Below the pieces are notes generated by a model that worked only from the letters and a program-made list of their open reading frames with translations, made no database searches and had not been told where the DNA came from. The position numbers were made by a program, and so were the translations under genes. Of a stretch of 64,000 bases of DNA, positions 8,246-16,396 are shown one piece after another (position 1 is the first letter of the stretch; each line of letters begins with the position of its first letter). This DNA comes from Amycolatopsis lurida (GTDB lineage Bacteria; Actinomycetota; Actinomycetes; Mycobacteriales; Pseudonocardiaceae), in the NCBI RefSeq assembly GCF_900105055.1, contig NZ_FNTA01000004.1:4247501-4311500 (forward strand), read 5' to 3'.

Positions 8246-9049
8246 ATGGCTCTGAGCCGCCGCCAGCGACGTTCGGCCTTCCGGACCGGGCAGTACGTCC
8301 TGCTGCTGGTGATCGTCATCGTGCTCGCGCTGCTGGCCGACTGGAGCCGGATCGGCAAGGCGTTCTTCGATCTCGAAGTCGCCGCCAAGCAGTTCCCGGA
8401 CGTCATCACCGTCGCACTGAAGAACACCATCGTCTTCACCGCGCTGGGCTTCGTGCTCGGCCTCGGGCTGGGCCTGCTGCTCGCCCTGATGAGACTTTCC
8501 TCGGTCGGCCCGTACCGCTGGTTCGCGCGCGGGTACATCGAGTTCTTCCGCGGCCTGCCCGCGCTGCTGATCTTCCTCGCCGTCGGCATCGGCGTGCCGA
8601 CCGCGTTCGACACGACCCTGCCGCGCAACGTCGCGATCATGCTGGCGCTGGGCATCGTGTCGTCCGCCTACATGGCGGAAACCATCCGCGCCGGTATCCA
8701 GGCGGTGCCGCGCGGACAGGTCGAAGCCGCGCGTTCGCTCGGTATGTCACCCGCCCGCACGATGATCACCGTCGTGATCCCGCAGGCGTTCCGGATCATC
8801 CTGCCGCCGCTGGCCAACGAGCTGATCATGCTGACGAAGGACTCGTCGCTGGCGTTCCTGCTCGGCACCACCCCGGCGCAGCAGGAACTCGCGCAGTTCA
8901 GCCGCCAGGCACTGCTCGAGGCCAAGGGCCTGACCCCGATCGTCGTCGCCGGTCTGTGCTACCTGGTCATCACCATCCCGCTGTCGATCCTGCAGCAGCG
9001 GCTAGAGAAGAAATACGGAGCCGGAGTGCCCGGCGGAGGAACGGTATGA
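8246..9049 (+). CDS. Amino acid ABC transporter permease (His/Glu/Gln/Arg type)
   Basis: About 267 residues, starting at ATG 8246 behind AGGAGAG. It is a HisM/GlnP-type inner-membrane permease with about five transmembrane helices and the family EAA loop around GQVEAARSLGMSPARTM. Also characteristic are the GYIEFFRGLPALL segment and the C-terminal ELIMLTKDSSLAFLLG. It carries the substrate delivered by the preceding lipoprotein, probably as a homodimer. Its stop overlaps the ATPase start (ATGA). Confidence 0.92.
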   Translation: MALSRRQRRSAFRTGQYVLLLVIVIVLALLADWSRIGKAFFDLEVAAKQFPDVITVALKNTIVFTALGFVLGLGLGLLLALMRLSSVGPYRWFARGYIEFFRGLPALLIFLAVGIGVPTAFDTTLPRNVAIMLALGIVSSAYMAETIRAGIQAVPRGQVEAARSLGMSPARTMITVVIPQAFRIILPPLANELIMLTKDSSLAFLLGTTPAQQELAQFSRQALLEAKGLTPIVVAGLCYLVITIPLSILQQRLEKKYGAGVPGGGTV

Positions 9050-9801
9050 GCACCCAGACGATCGTCGAGGTTTCGGGACTGCACAAGGCGTTCGGCGAGC
9101 TCGAGGTGCTCAAGGGCATCGACCTGACGGTCCAGCGGGGCCAGGTCGTCTGCATCATCGGCCCGTCGGGCTCGGGCAAGTCGACGCTCCTGCGCTGCGT
9201 CAACCTCCTCGAGGAACCACAGCAGGGCAAGATCGTCGTCAACGGCAGCGAGATCACCGACCCGGACGTCGACATCGACGGCGCCCGCACGAAGATCGGC
9301 ATGGTCTTCCAGTCGTTCAACCTCTTCTCGCACCTGAGCGTGCTCGACAACCTCACCGTCGCTCAGCGCAAGGTGTTGAAGCGAGGCAAAGACGAGGCGG
9401 TGCGCATCGCCCGGGAAAATCTCGCGAAGGTCGGGCTGGCGGAGAAGGAGTCTTCGCTGCCGACGCAGCTTTCCGGCGGGCAGCAGCAACGCGTCGCGAT
9501 CGCCAGGGCGCTGTCGATGGACCCCGACGTCATGCTGTTCGACGAACCGACCTCGGCGCTGGACCCCGAACTGGTCGGCGACGTCCTCGCGGTCATGCGG
9601 CAGCTCGCGCAGGAGGGCATGACGATGCTCGTCGTCACGCACGAGATGCAGTTCGCCCGCGAGGTGGCCGACATCGTGCTGTTCATGGACGGTGGCGTCG
9701 TCGTCGAGCAGGGCGCGCCGGACCAGGTGATCGGGGACCCGCAGGAGGAACGCACTAAGACATTCCTCTCACGCGTCCTGAACCCGAACCACCAGGGCTA
9801 A
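9046..9801 (+). CDS. Amino acid ABC transporter ATP-binding protein (GlnQ type)
   Basis: A 251-residue ABC ATPase with Walker A GPSGSGKST, signature LSGGQQQRVAIARAL, Walker B MLFDEPTSALDPE and switch histidine in VVTHEM. It is the usual length for GlnQ/HisP-type subunits. It is coupled to the permease by a 4-base overlap. The 3' end overlaps the convergent EspG-like gene by 4 bases. Confidence 0.94.
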   Translation: MSTQTIVEVSGLHKAFGELEVLKGIDLTVQRGQVVCIIGPSGSGKSTLLRCVNLLEEPQQGKIVVNGSEITDPDVDIDGARTKIGMVFQSFNLFSHLSVLDNLTVAQRKVLKRGKDEAVRIARENLAKVGLAEKESSLPTQLSGGQQQRVAIARALSMDPDVMLFDEPTSALDPELVGDVLAVMRQLAQEGMTMLVVTHEMQFAREVADIVLFMDGGVVVEQGAPDQVIGDPQEERTKTFLSRVLNPNHQG

Positions 9802-10541
9802 CGCCCGCGAAGCTGCGACTCCAGCTGGACGACCTTCGCGACGATTTCGTGCGGCCCGGCGCCCATGAGGCTCACCCAGCCCTTGGCGTCCGGGCCGAAC
9901 ACGACGCGGCCCTGATCGGTGTCCATCCAGCCCGGTGGTCTCTCGACGCGTTTCCGGTTGCCGCCACCGTCACGGATGGCGACGTAAAGCCTGCCGAAGA
10001 AGGTGTGCGGCGACCGGATCCACTGGAGGATCTTCTTGGCGTCACGGATGCTCGGGCCGCCGCCGGTCAGCGTTTCGCCCTTCATCAGGATCTGCAGGTC
10101 GTCTTCCGAACAGTTCAGGGACGGTGTGCGCGCGGCGGGGGCCTCGGGGAGCAGGCCGGTGAAATCCTGCGCCAGGGTGTCCGGCCGCGTCGGTGTCAGA
10201 TAGACGACCTTGTCGACCAAGACGACCGTGACCGCTTCCCGGCCGCTGCCCGCGGCGCGAACGGTCCGCTCACGCCCCTCGGACTTCACCCACGAGTAGT
10301 ACTCCACCGCGGGCCGCTGCAGAAACCGCAGCGTGTCGAGGAATTCGTCGTCGATCCGGCCACGGGTGAGCAGACCCTGTCCGTCCAATTCGGACTGCGC
10401 GGTGGCCGCGAGCTCGCGGCGTTCCTCGGGCAGGTACCACTGCGCGCCGCGGACGAGCGTCGGATGGATGTCGCCGAGATTGTGTTGGTCCAGCAGGGTT
10501 TCGTAGGTCTGGAGCGTCAGCTCGACGGGTTTCCGCAGCAC
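9798..10541 (-). CDS. EspG-family ESX secretion-associated chaperone
   Basis: A 247-residue protein matching the actinobacterial EspG family: an N-terminal ELTLQTYETLLDQHNLGDIH strand-helix, a central FLDTLRFLQRPAVEYYSW segment and a C-terminal PPGWMDTDQGRVVFGP block. In mycobacteria EspG binds PPE proteins in the cytosol and guides them to their own type VII secretion system. Here it lies 2 bases downstream of a PPE-like gene, consistent with that pairing. GTG start. No EccC ATPase or membrane channel is encoded in this window, so the cluster probably feeds a machine encoded elsewhere. Confidence 0.85.
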   Translation of the reverse strand: MLRKPVELTLQTYETLLDQHNLGDIHPTLVRGAQWYLPEERRELAATAQSELDGQGLLTRGRIDDEFLDTLRFLQRPAVEYYSWVKSEGRERTVRAAGSGREAVTVVLVDKVVYLTPTRPDTLAQDFTGLLPEAPAARTPSLNCSEDDLQILMKGETLTGGGPSIRDAKKILQWIRSPHTFFGRLYVAIRDGGGNRKRVERPPGWMDTDQGRVVFGPDAKGWVSLMGAGPHEIVAKVVQLESQLRGR

Positions 10542-10543
10542 GA

Positions 10544-11758
10544 TTACGCGCCGATCACCGGCGGAACCGGCTTGTCCCCGTCGTAGCCGCCGAAGAGCGA
10601 GTCGCCGTCCTCTTCCTGCAGCATGATCTTGCGCTGGTGCTCTTCGTCCTCACCGCCCTTGCCCTTGCCTGCACCGGCACCCATGCCGCCGCCACCCATG
10701 CCAGGCGCGCCGGGGCGTCCCGCCGCCGGACCTCCCGCCGGCGTGCCCGCTGGCCCGCGCATCGCGCCTTCGCCGGGCATGGCGGCGCCGACGCCGCGAC
10801 CGGGCCCCATGCTTCCCGGCCCGCCCGTCGCGCCGCCCGGCCCGAACCCTCCGCCGGGCCCGAAACCACCGCTGAACCCGCCCGTTCCCGGACCGAAACC
10901 GCTGCCGCCACCAGGCCCGCCGGGGCCTGGCCCGCCCGGCCCGAAGCTGGGCGGCGGGAAATTGCCTGGACGCCCCTGCACCCGGTGGTCCGAGCTGGAC
11001 AACTCGGTCCGATCGTTCGGCCGCGGCGAAGGCAGCGGTCGTGGGACCTGCGGAACCCTCGGCGGCTGCGGGACCTGCGGCGGCCTCGGCGCCTGATAAC
11101 CCTCGGCGCCCGGAGGCGCGTTGTACGAACTCGGCCCGCCGGTGTACCCACCGGGGCCACCGTGCCGCCCGGAGTCGCCGGGCCCGCCGCTGAACCCACT
11201 GACCTTGGTCTGACCGGGATCGACCGGATCCGGCGTGATCGGCCCGGACGAGACGTTCGGATCGTGCGCGGCCGGATAAGCCGGTGCGAGCGACTGCTGC
11301 CGCGGCTGGGTGCTCTGGTAATACGGCTCGTAGATCTCGACGTTGTGCTTCGTGTCCGCGTCGAACTTCGCCGCCGCGATCTCGTCGTCACTCGCGCCGA
11401 TGGACAAAACGTCCTCGGGCCCGCTGTCCCCCGCGCGCTCCTTCTCGACCGGGCGGACATTGCCACGCGTGTAATGGAAAGAGGCGTTCTGGTCGAACAT
11501 CGACTGACGGGCGCGATCCATGTTCTCGCCCGCGATCATGGAGGTCGCGATGAGCGGCGCCAGGCCCGCTACGCCGCTGTCGGCGGCCTTGCCCTTCCAG
11601 AAGGAAGTGAGCGCGGTTTGGCTGTTTTCCATCGCCTTGCTGAAGTTTTCGTGGAAGACCATCAACTTGTGCGAGGCAACCTGTGCCTTGTCGAGAGTCT
11701 CCGTAGTGGAGGGGTTGGCGTTGAGCTTGGTGAAGATCTCCCAGCCGCTATAGGTCAT
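10544..11758 (-). CDS. PPE-like ESX substrate with Pro/Gly-rich tail
   Basis: A 404-residue protein. The N-terminal ~130 residues are helical and WXG100/PPE-like, with a W-x-G turn in SFWKGKAADSG between two helices. From about residue 165 the sequence becomes extended and rich in Pro, Gly, Gln and Ser, with many GPGG and GGPG repeats, then ends in a charged KGKGGEDEEHQRKIM segment. It probably is secreted, or displayed, through a type VII system with the EspG-like chaperone downstream. Low-complexity regions make the opposite strand look coding; those frames are shadows. Confidence 0.8.
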   Translation of the reverse strand: MTYSGWEIFTKLNANPSTTETLDKAQVASHKLMVFHENFSKAMENSQTALTSFWKGKAADSGVAGLAPLIATSMIAGENMDRARQSMFDQNASFHYTRGNVRPVEKERAGDSGPEDVLSIGASDDEIAAAKFDADTKHNVEIYEPYYQSTQPRQQSLAPAYPAAHDPNVSSGPITPDPVDPGQTKVSGFSGGPGDSGRHGGPGGYTGGPSSYNAPPGAEGYQAPRPPQVPQPPRVPQVPRPLPSPRPNDRTELSSSDHRVQGRPGNFPPPSFGPGGPGPGGPGGGSGFGPGTGGFSGGFGPGGGFGPGGATGGPGSMGPGRGVGAAMPGEGAMRGPAGTPAGGPAAGRPGAPGMGGGGMGAGAGKGKGGEDEEHQRKIMLQEEDGDSLFGGYDGDKPVPPVIGA

Positions 11759-11761
11759 GGC

Positions 11762-12373
11762 CTAAGCTCCCTTGAGCTTCTTGATCGCCGCGGCAGCGAC
11801 CTTGGTGGCCAAACTACAGGGATCTGACAGCATGGGGTTTCCAGTGGCCAGGAGCGGTGTGACCGTATAGGTGAGGTCGTCACGCACGCCTACCGCGAGT
11901 ACGCATCGCCCCTTGCCCTCTCCGCCGTTGTCGTAAATGACGCCCGGATACCCTTCGATCGAGTCGATCGGCTTGAAAGTGGAGAGTCCGCCTTGCGCGT
12001 GTTTTGCGTAGAGACTGCTCAGCCCATCCTTGTTGCCAGGCAGGAGGCCCGCGGTCACGCTGCTTGGCCCTGCTTCGAAGATCCAGCCACAGCTCTTCCC
12101 GAAAGTCCCGTCGTCGACCTCTGTCTTCTCGACCTTTCCGCCGAGCTCCTCGATCTGAGCGGTGGCTACCGTGCTGCACGGGTCCGATTCGGCTTGAGCG
12201 GTATTCAGGATCGGGTCGGTCACAGCAGGAGCGCCGTTCGAGGGCAGTCGAGCAGAGGTAGGTGCAGTCGGGGCGGCCGAGGTCGCGTTGCCCGTCTTGG
12301 GGTCGCTGCATCCGCTCACCAGCAGCAAGCCGCTCACTGCGGCTACGGACACGAACTTCCTGGTGTGGAGCAT
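11762..12373 (-). CDS. DUF3558-family lipoprotein
   Basis: A 203-residue secreted lipoprotein with lipobox LLLVSGC at about residue 22, a Thr/Ala/Pro-rich linker, and a DUF3558 domain (DPCSTVATAQIEELGG, GKSCGWIFEAG, CVLAVGVRDDLTY) with paired cysteines. DUF3558 proteins are common beside ESX genes in Pseudonocardiaceae; their function is unknown. The start ATG shares a base with the upstream gene's stop (TGATG), so the two are co-translated. A damaged paralogue lies about 650 bp upstream (13026-13243). Confidence 0.88.
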   Translation of the reverse strand: MLHTRKFVSVAAVSGLLLVSGCSDPKTGNATSAAPTAPTSARLPSNGAPAVTDPILNTAQAESDPCSTVATAQIEELGGKVEKTEVDDGTFGKSCGWIFEAGPSSVTAGLLPGNKDGLSSLYAKHAQGGLSTFKPIDSIEGYPGVIYDNGGEGKGRCVLAVGVRDDLTYTVTPLLATGNPMLSDPCSLATKVAAAAIKKLKGA

Positions 12374-12870
12374 CAGTCGGCCTTCCCGATCTGGCGGAGC
12401 GCGTCAATGGCTGCTTGATCCTGGTTCTGATAAGCAGTCCGGATTTGCCTCAAAGTGTCCAGGTACGAGTTCGTGTAGTCCCACGCCCCCTGCATGAATG
12501 CCTGGTACGAACTTCCCGAGTTGTTAGCAGCGACCGTGTATCCCTCGCTGCCGACTTCATGGCCCGGTGGCTGGATCTGATTCAGCACGTCGGCCTCTCG
12601 ACGTGCCTTGCGGAAGTCGCTCTCGAGGCAGTCTTCAAGAGACTTGATCACGGCGTCCATGGCGGCAGGGTCGAACTCCCAGCCGCCGTTCGCCGAGGCG
12701 GCCGCGAAGTCGGCCTTCGCTTGCCCGCTGCCCAGCTCGCCGTAATTCGGCGGCGGGGGTGGCGCTGCAGCGGCGCCCTGGATCAACCCGGAGCCTTGTG
12801 GTGGCGCCTGCGGCCCCGGCCCGTTTATCTGGTCGTAGACCCCCTGAGGGCCGCGTCCCGGTCCAGTCAT
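12373..12870 (-). CDS. Small helical type VII-associated protein (WXG/PE-like)
   Basis: About 165 residues. ATG at 12870 follows GGGGAGG at about 8 bases. The first ~50 residues are Pro/Gly-rich; the rest is helical, containing GGWEFDPAAMDAVIKSLEDC and ending near AYQNQDQAA. The AYQNQD motif fits the YxxxD/E export signal of type VII substrates. First gene of the four-gene cluster running down to 9798. No enzymatic motif is seen. It may be a secretion partner for the PPE-like protein; that pairing is inferred from context only. Confidence 0.7.
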   Translation of the reverse strand: MTGPGRGPQGVYDQINGPGPQAPPQGSGLIQGAAAAPPPPPNYGELGSGQAKADFAAASANGGWEFDPAAMDAVIKSLEDCLESDFRKARREADVLNQIQPPGHEVGSEGYTVAANNSGSSYQAFMQGAWDYTNSYLDTLRQIRTAYQNQDQAAIDALRQIGKAD

Positions 12871-12874
12871 CGAC

Positions 12875-12996
12875 GTGCCTCCCCGCACGGGCCGCGATGG
12901 GGGGGGCGACCTACCCGTAGTTTCCTACTGACTCCAACCGGTGACGATAGCAGCAGGTAAACCGTTGATCAGCCACTTCGAGGAAGATCACCATCG
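12875..12996 (-). promoter_or_regulatory. Upstream region of the ESX cluster, duplicated copy 1
   Basis: On the plus strand this runs GTGCCTCCCC, CACGGGCCGC, GCGACCTACCC, CTGACTCC, a GTGAC-ATAG block and AAGATCACCA. The same ordered words occur at 13247-13364. It includes the ribosome site of the 12870 gene and presumably its promoter. Confidence 0.6.
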
Positions 12997-13025
12997 AAAG
13001 GTGGGTGGCTCGGCGTGGTTTGTCC

Positions 13026-13243
13026 TTATTGATGGTTTCGCGTGGTCAGGACTTCTTGCGGCGTGAGGTCGTTCCGGATGCCGACCGCGAGCGAGACGAC
13101 GACCCTTCCTGCACCACCGTTGTCATGGATGACGCCTGGGGGTGGCCTTCGCATAAGGCTGCTCAAGCCACCTTTGCTGCCGGTAGGAGACCGGCGGTGA
13201 GCGCTGAAACCGCCACGAGAGCGAGCAGGATGTTCTGCTTCAT
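13026..13243 (-). pseudogene. Decayed DUF3558 lipoprotein gene
   Basis: The ATG at 13243 (MKQNILLALVAVSALTAG) opens a 26-codon frame that soon stops. After a shift of frame the sequence GVIHDNGGAGRVVVSLAVG-IRNDLTP closely follows the intact paralogue (GVIYDNGGEGKGRCVLAVG-VRDDLTY). The remnant joins a signal-like start directly to the middle of the domain, so a large internal part is missing. Near CTACCGGCAGC one base is lost relative to the intact CTGCCTGGCAAC, which explains the early stop. The frame also lacks the domain end. Confidence 0.75.
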
Positions 13244-13246
13244 GCC

Positions 13247-13364
13247 GTGCCTCCCCCACGGGCCGCCAAGGACGCGACCTACCCGGAGCCCACCGCTGAC
13301 TCCGGTGAGTGACCGTAGCGGCGAACCACGGATCCGGCGGCCGATCCGCCCAAGATCACCACCG
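13247..13364 (-). promoter_or_regulatory. Upstream region of the pseudogene, duplicated copy 2
   Basis: A diverged copy of 12875-12996 with the same ordered blocks (GTGCCTCCCC, CACGGGCCGC, GCGACCTACCC, CTGACTCC, AAGATCACCA). It now stands upstream of the decayed DUF3558 gene. It shows that promoter and gene were duplicated together. Confidence 0.6.
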
Positions 13365-13517
13365 CAAACCCGAACGGCCTGGTCCGGAACCCGGGGCGAC
13401 CGTTCTGCCGTCGTAGTTACGTGGCAGTTTCCGGTCTGATGTCCTGGGCCACTTGCGAATCCCGTGTGTGATCGGCTTCGCTGGTGCCGGAGGAACGACG
13501 GGGGAGGGAACGAAACG

Positions 13518-15863
13518 ATGCCGGGTTTTCGGCGCAACAACGGGCCGCGCGATCCGGGAGAAGGTGACCAGAACGGCGACACGTCCCTGCCGCCGCTCGA
13601 TCCGTTCGATCCCAACCCCGACAAGCGGTACGAGGTCCCGGCGTCCGAGCTGATGAAGCCGGGTACGACGGGGCTGCTCCGCTGGCGTCGCCAGGCGACC
13701 AACGCGCCGATCGTGCAGGTCGAGGACGCGTACATCACCGGGACGCTCGATCTGCGCGCGGCCGATATCAAGTATCTGTTCCGGTTCGAGCGGTGCCGGT
13801 TCGAGCATCCGCCGGACGTCCGCGAGGCGCATCTGCTCGGGCTCGTGTTCCGCAAGTGCTGGCTGCCCGGGCTCAAGGCGCGCAATCTCCGCACCCGCAA
13901 CGACGTCCGCCTCATCCGCAGTGTCGTGCACGTCGACGCCGAGCACGAGATCGAGGAGACCACGGTCCAGCGCGGCGACGATCGCGAGCGCGGGATGCCG
14001 AACGCGGCGGTCAACCTCACCGACGCGGTCATCGAGGGATCGGTCGTGCTGACCCGCACGGTGATCACGCATCCGCGCGGCAAGGCGATCCAAGCCGACC
14101 GGGTCAACATCGTCGGCGCGTTGCTGGCGTATCGGATGGTGGCCAACGGGGAAGTCCGCATCCCCGGGATGCGCGCCGGCGGTAACGTCAACTTCTCCGG
14201 CGCGACGCTGAACAACCGGGACGGCTTCGCGCTCAACGGGAACGGCATCCACATCGGCGGCAGCCTGTTGTGCGAGGTGGACAACTACGGGCCCGCCGCG
14301 CAGCGGAAACGCTTCTCCGCCAGCGGGATCATGTTCCTGCCGAGCGCCACTGTGGACAGTGACATCATTTTGCGCGAGGCGAGGCTTTCGGTGAACCAAT
14401 CCGGGCCGATCGTCGTCGACGCGTGGAAGTCGAACGATCCCTACATCGATCCGCGGCCGGCGCTGGTCGCGGATCGCTCGACGGTCAAGGGAAACCTCGA
14501 GCTGAGCGACGGGATGCAGGCGACCGGGACGCTGCGGATGGTCAACGCCAGGATCGGCGGTTCGCTGCGGCTGGCCGGTGCCGAGGTCCAGGTCGTCCGC
14601 GGGCAGACCATTCCCTACTACGACCGCGCGATCCACCTCGACGGGACCACCATCGGCGGCGATCTGGAGGCGACGAGCCTGCGGGTGCCGTCCGGGCAGT
14701 TGCGCATGGCCGACATCACCGTCGGCGGCAACGTGCTGGCGTGGAACTCGATGTTCCTCCACCCGCGCCGCGACGTCTTTTCCGCGCGGCGCGCGAAGAT
14801 CGCGGGCAACTTCCAGCTCACCGACGCGACAGTCCAGGGCACCTTGCGGTTACAGGGCGCCGAAATCGGCGGCAGCGTGAACCTCTTCGGCACGAGCCTG
14901 ACCGAGCCCGGCGCCCGCACCCGCACCAGTTACTCGCTGGACGTCCGCACCGCGCGGATCGGCCGGGACCTGATCCTCACCGAAAACAAGGAACGCCCGT
15001 TCGTCGCGCAGGGCGGGGTCAACCTCGACGGTGCACAGGTCGCCCGGCGCGTCGACTTCCGCGGCGCGCGGCTGGGTTCCCTGCCGCAGCACGGGATCGC
15101 GCTCGACGGCAGTGATGTCTCGGCCGACGAATTCCTGCTCACGCCCGGTGTCCCGCCGGACGGCCGGATCGTGCTGCGGCGCGCGCATTGCGGGACGCTG
15201 GGCGACAACGAGGCGTTCTGGGCGTCGACGAGCGGCATCGAGCTGGAGGATTTCCGGTACGACGCACTGCAAGAGGACATCGCGCTCGACGACGACCGGG
15301 CGATCGACCATCGGATCGTGTTGCTGCGCAAGGCGATGGACGGTTACCGCCCGGGACCCTACGACCAGCTGGCGGCGACGCTGCGCGCGTCCGGTAACGA
15401 AGAGCACGCCTCCACGGTGCTGCTGAAGAAACAGCAGTTCCGGTATGAGGCGCTAGCGAAGGGCTTCAAGTTCTTCGGGCCCGGCGTGCACGTGTGGAGC
15501 TGGTTGCAGCGGTCGATGGTCGGCTACGGCTTCCGCCCGGTGCGTGCGCTGGGCTGGCTGCTGACGCTGCTCGTACTGGGGAGTCTGTGGTTCGGGCTCG
15601 GCGTCGACGACTGCATCACGAATCCGAAGCTCACGGTGAGCGGGCCGCGGTGCCTGGTCAACCAGGACGACACCGGGCTGCAGTGGAATCCGGTGCTCTA
15701 CACGATCGACCTCCTGGTCCCGATCGTCGACTTCGGCAACAAGTCGCGCTGGTACATGCACGGCATGGACAACTGGGTCGCGGCCGGGTTCACCGCCTCG
15801 GGCTGGGTGCTGGCGACGACGGTGGCGGCCGGTATAAGTCGCATGCTCCGCCGTGACAACTGA
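13518..15863 (+). CDS. Large beta-helix-repeat membrane protein, function unknown
   Basis: About 781 residues from ATG 13518, which follows GGGAGGGAA. Residues ~70-610 carry many short repeats of the form (I/V)-x-G-(S/N/T)-L-x-(L/A)-x-(G/D)-A, for example ITGTLDLRAAD, IGGSLRLAGAE, VQGTLRLQGAE and IGGSVNLFG, as in pentapeptide-like or bactofilin-like right-handed beta-helices. Two transmembrane segments follow at about residues 675-697 and 752-773 with a short loop between, placing the beta-helix on one side of the membrane. No signal peptide. Similar actinobacterial proteins are sometimes labelled membrane-associated oxidoreductase without support from visible motifs. I see no cofactor site. 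Confidence 0.75.
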   Translation: MPGFRRNNGPRDPGEGDQNGDTSLPPLDPFDPNPDKRYEVPASELMKPGTTGLLRWRRQATNAPIVQVEDAYITGTLDLRAADIKYLFRFERCRFEHPPDVREAHLLGLVFRKCWLPGLKARNLRTRNDVRLIRSVVHVDAEHEIEETTVQRGDDRERGMPNAAVNLTDAVIEGSVVLTRTVITHPRGKAIQADRVNIVGALLAYRMVANGEVRIPGMRAGGNVNFSGATLNNRDGFALNGNGIHIGGSLLCEVDNYGPAAQRKRFSASGIMFLPSATVDSDIILREARLSVNQSGPIVVDAWKSNDPYIDPRPALVADRSTVKGNLELSDGMQATGTLRMVNARIGGSLRLAGAEVQVVRGQTIPYYDRAIHLDGTTIGGDLEATSLRVPSGQLRMADITVGGNVLAWNSMFLHPRRDVFSARRAKIAGNFQLTDATVQGTLRLQGAEIGGSVNLFGTSLTEPGARTRTSYSLDVRTARIGRDLILTENKERPFVAQGGVNLDGAQVARRVDFRGARLGSLPQHGIALDGSDVSADEFLLTPGVPPDGRIVLRRAHCGTLGDNEAFWASTSGIELEDFRYDALQEDIALDDDRAIDHRIVLLRKAMDGYRPGPYDQLAATLRASGNEEHASTVLLKKQQFRYEALAKGFKFFGPGVHVWSWLQRSMVGYGFRPVRALGWLLTLLVLGSLWFGLGVDDCITNPKLTVSGPRCLVNQDDTGLQWNPVLYTIDLLVPIVDFGNKSRWYMHGMDNWVAAGFTASGWVLATTVAAGISRMLRRDN

Positions 15864-15884
15864 GGGTATTTCACATACCCTCAG
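15860..15884. terminator. Hairpin overlapping the stop codon of the beta-helix gene
   Basis: Perfect 10-bp arms CTGAGGGTAT and ATACCCTCAG with a 5-nt loop. The left arm contains the TGA stop of the upstream gene, and the right arm lies just before the next gene's ribosome site. It could be a terminator or an operator for the next gene. Confidence 0.5.
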
Positions 15885-15898
15885 TACGGAGGTATGTG

Positions 15899-16396
15899 AT
15901 GACGCAGCGCAGCGCCACCGGCAAGATCGCGATCGCCGCCCCGCCCGAGAAGGTGTACGCCCTGGTCAGCGACCCGGGAGCACTCGCGGACATGGCCGAA
16001 GAATACGAAGGGCACCGCTGGGTCGGTGCGGCGAAGGAGCCGGCCGTCGGCGCCAGGTTCCGCGGCCGCAACCGCCGCGGGATCCGTCGCTGGAGCACCC
16101 TCTCGACGATCACCGACGCCGACGAGGGCAAACGGTTCGCCTTCGAGGTGACCACGTTCGCCGGTCTCCCCGTCGCGCGCTGGCAGTACGACATCGAGGC
16201 GACGCCTGACGGTTGCGTGGCCGTCGAAAGCACGTGGGACCGGCGGCCGGGCTGGCTACGCGGGCCGACGTCGCTGTTCACCGGGGTCTGGAAGCGGGAC
16301 GACGCCAACCGCGCGAACATCGCCGCGACGCTGGCCAGGCTGAAGGCCGCCGCCGAGTCCGCTCACTCCACGAATCGCGACCAGAACTCGATCTGA
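15899..16396 (+). CDS. SRPBCC-family (polyketide cyclase/START-like) protein
   Basis: About 165 residues with an N-terminal SRPBCC signature (ATGKIAIAAPPEKVYALVSD) and a C-terminal long helix (NRANIAATLARLKAA). The fold forms a hydrophobic ligand-binding cavity; the ligand is unknown. ATG 15899 is preferred because GGAGG ends 6 bases upstream; a GTG lies one codon earlier. The 3' end overlaps the convergent SMI1-like gene by 34 bases. Confidence 0.85.
   Translation: MTQRSATGKIAIAAPPEKVYALVSDPGALADMAEEYEGHRWVGAAKEPAVGARFRGRNRRGIRRWSTLSTITDADEGKRFAFEVTTFAGLPVARWQYDIEATPDGCVAVESTWDRRPGWLRGPTSLFTGVWKRDDANRANIAATLARLKAAAESAHSTNRDQNSI

Noticed and set aside
13356..14762. Long minus-strand frames opposite the beta-helix gene
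   Set aside because: No recognisable domain; Arg/Asp/Val shadow composition typical of high-GC antisense frames.
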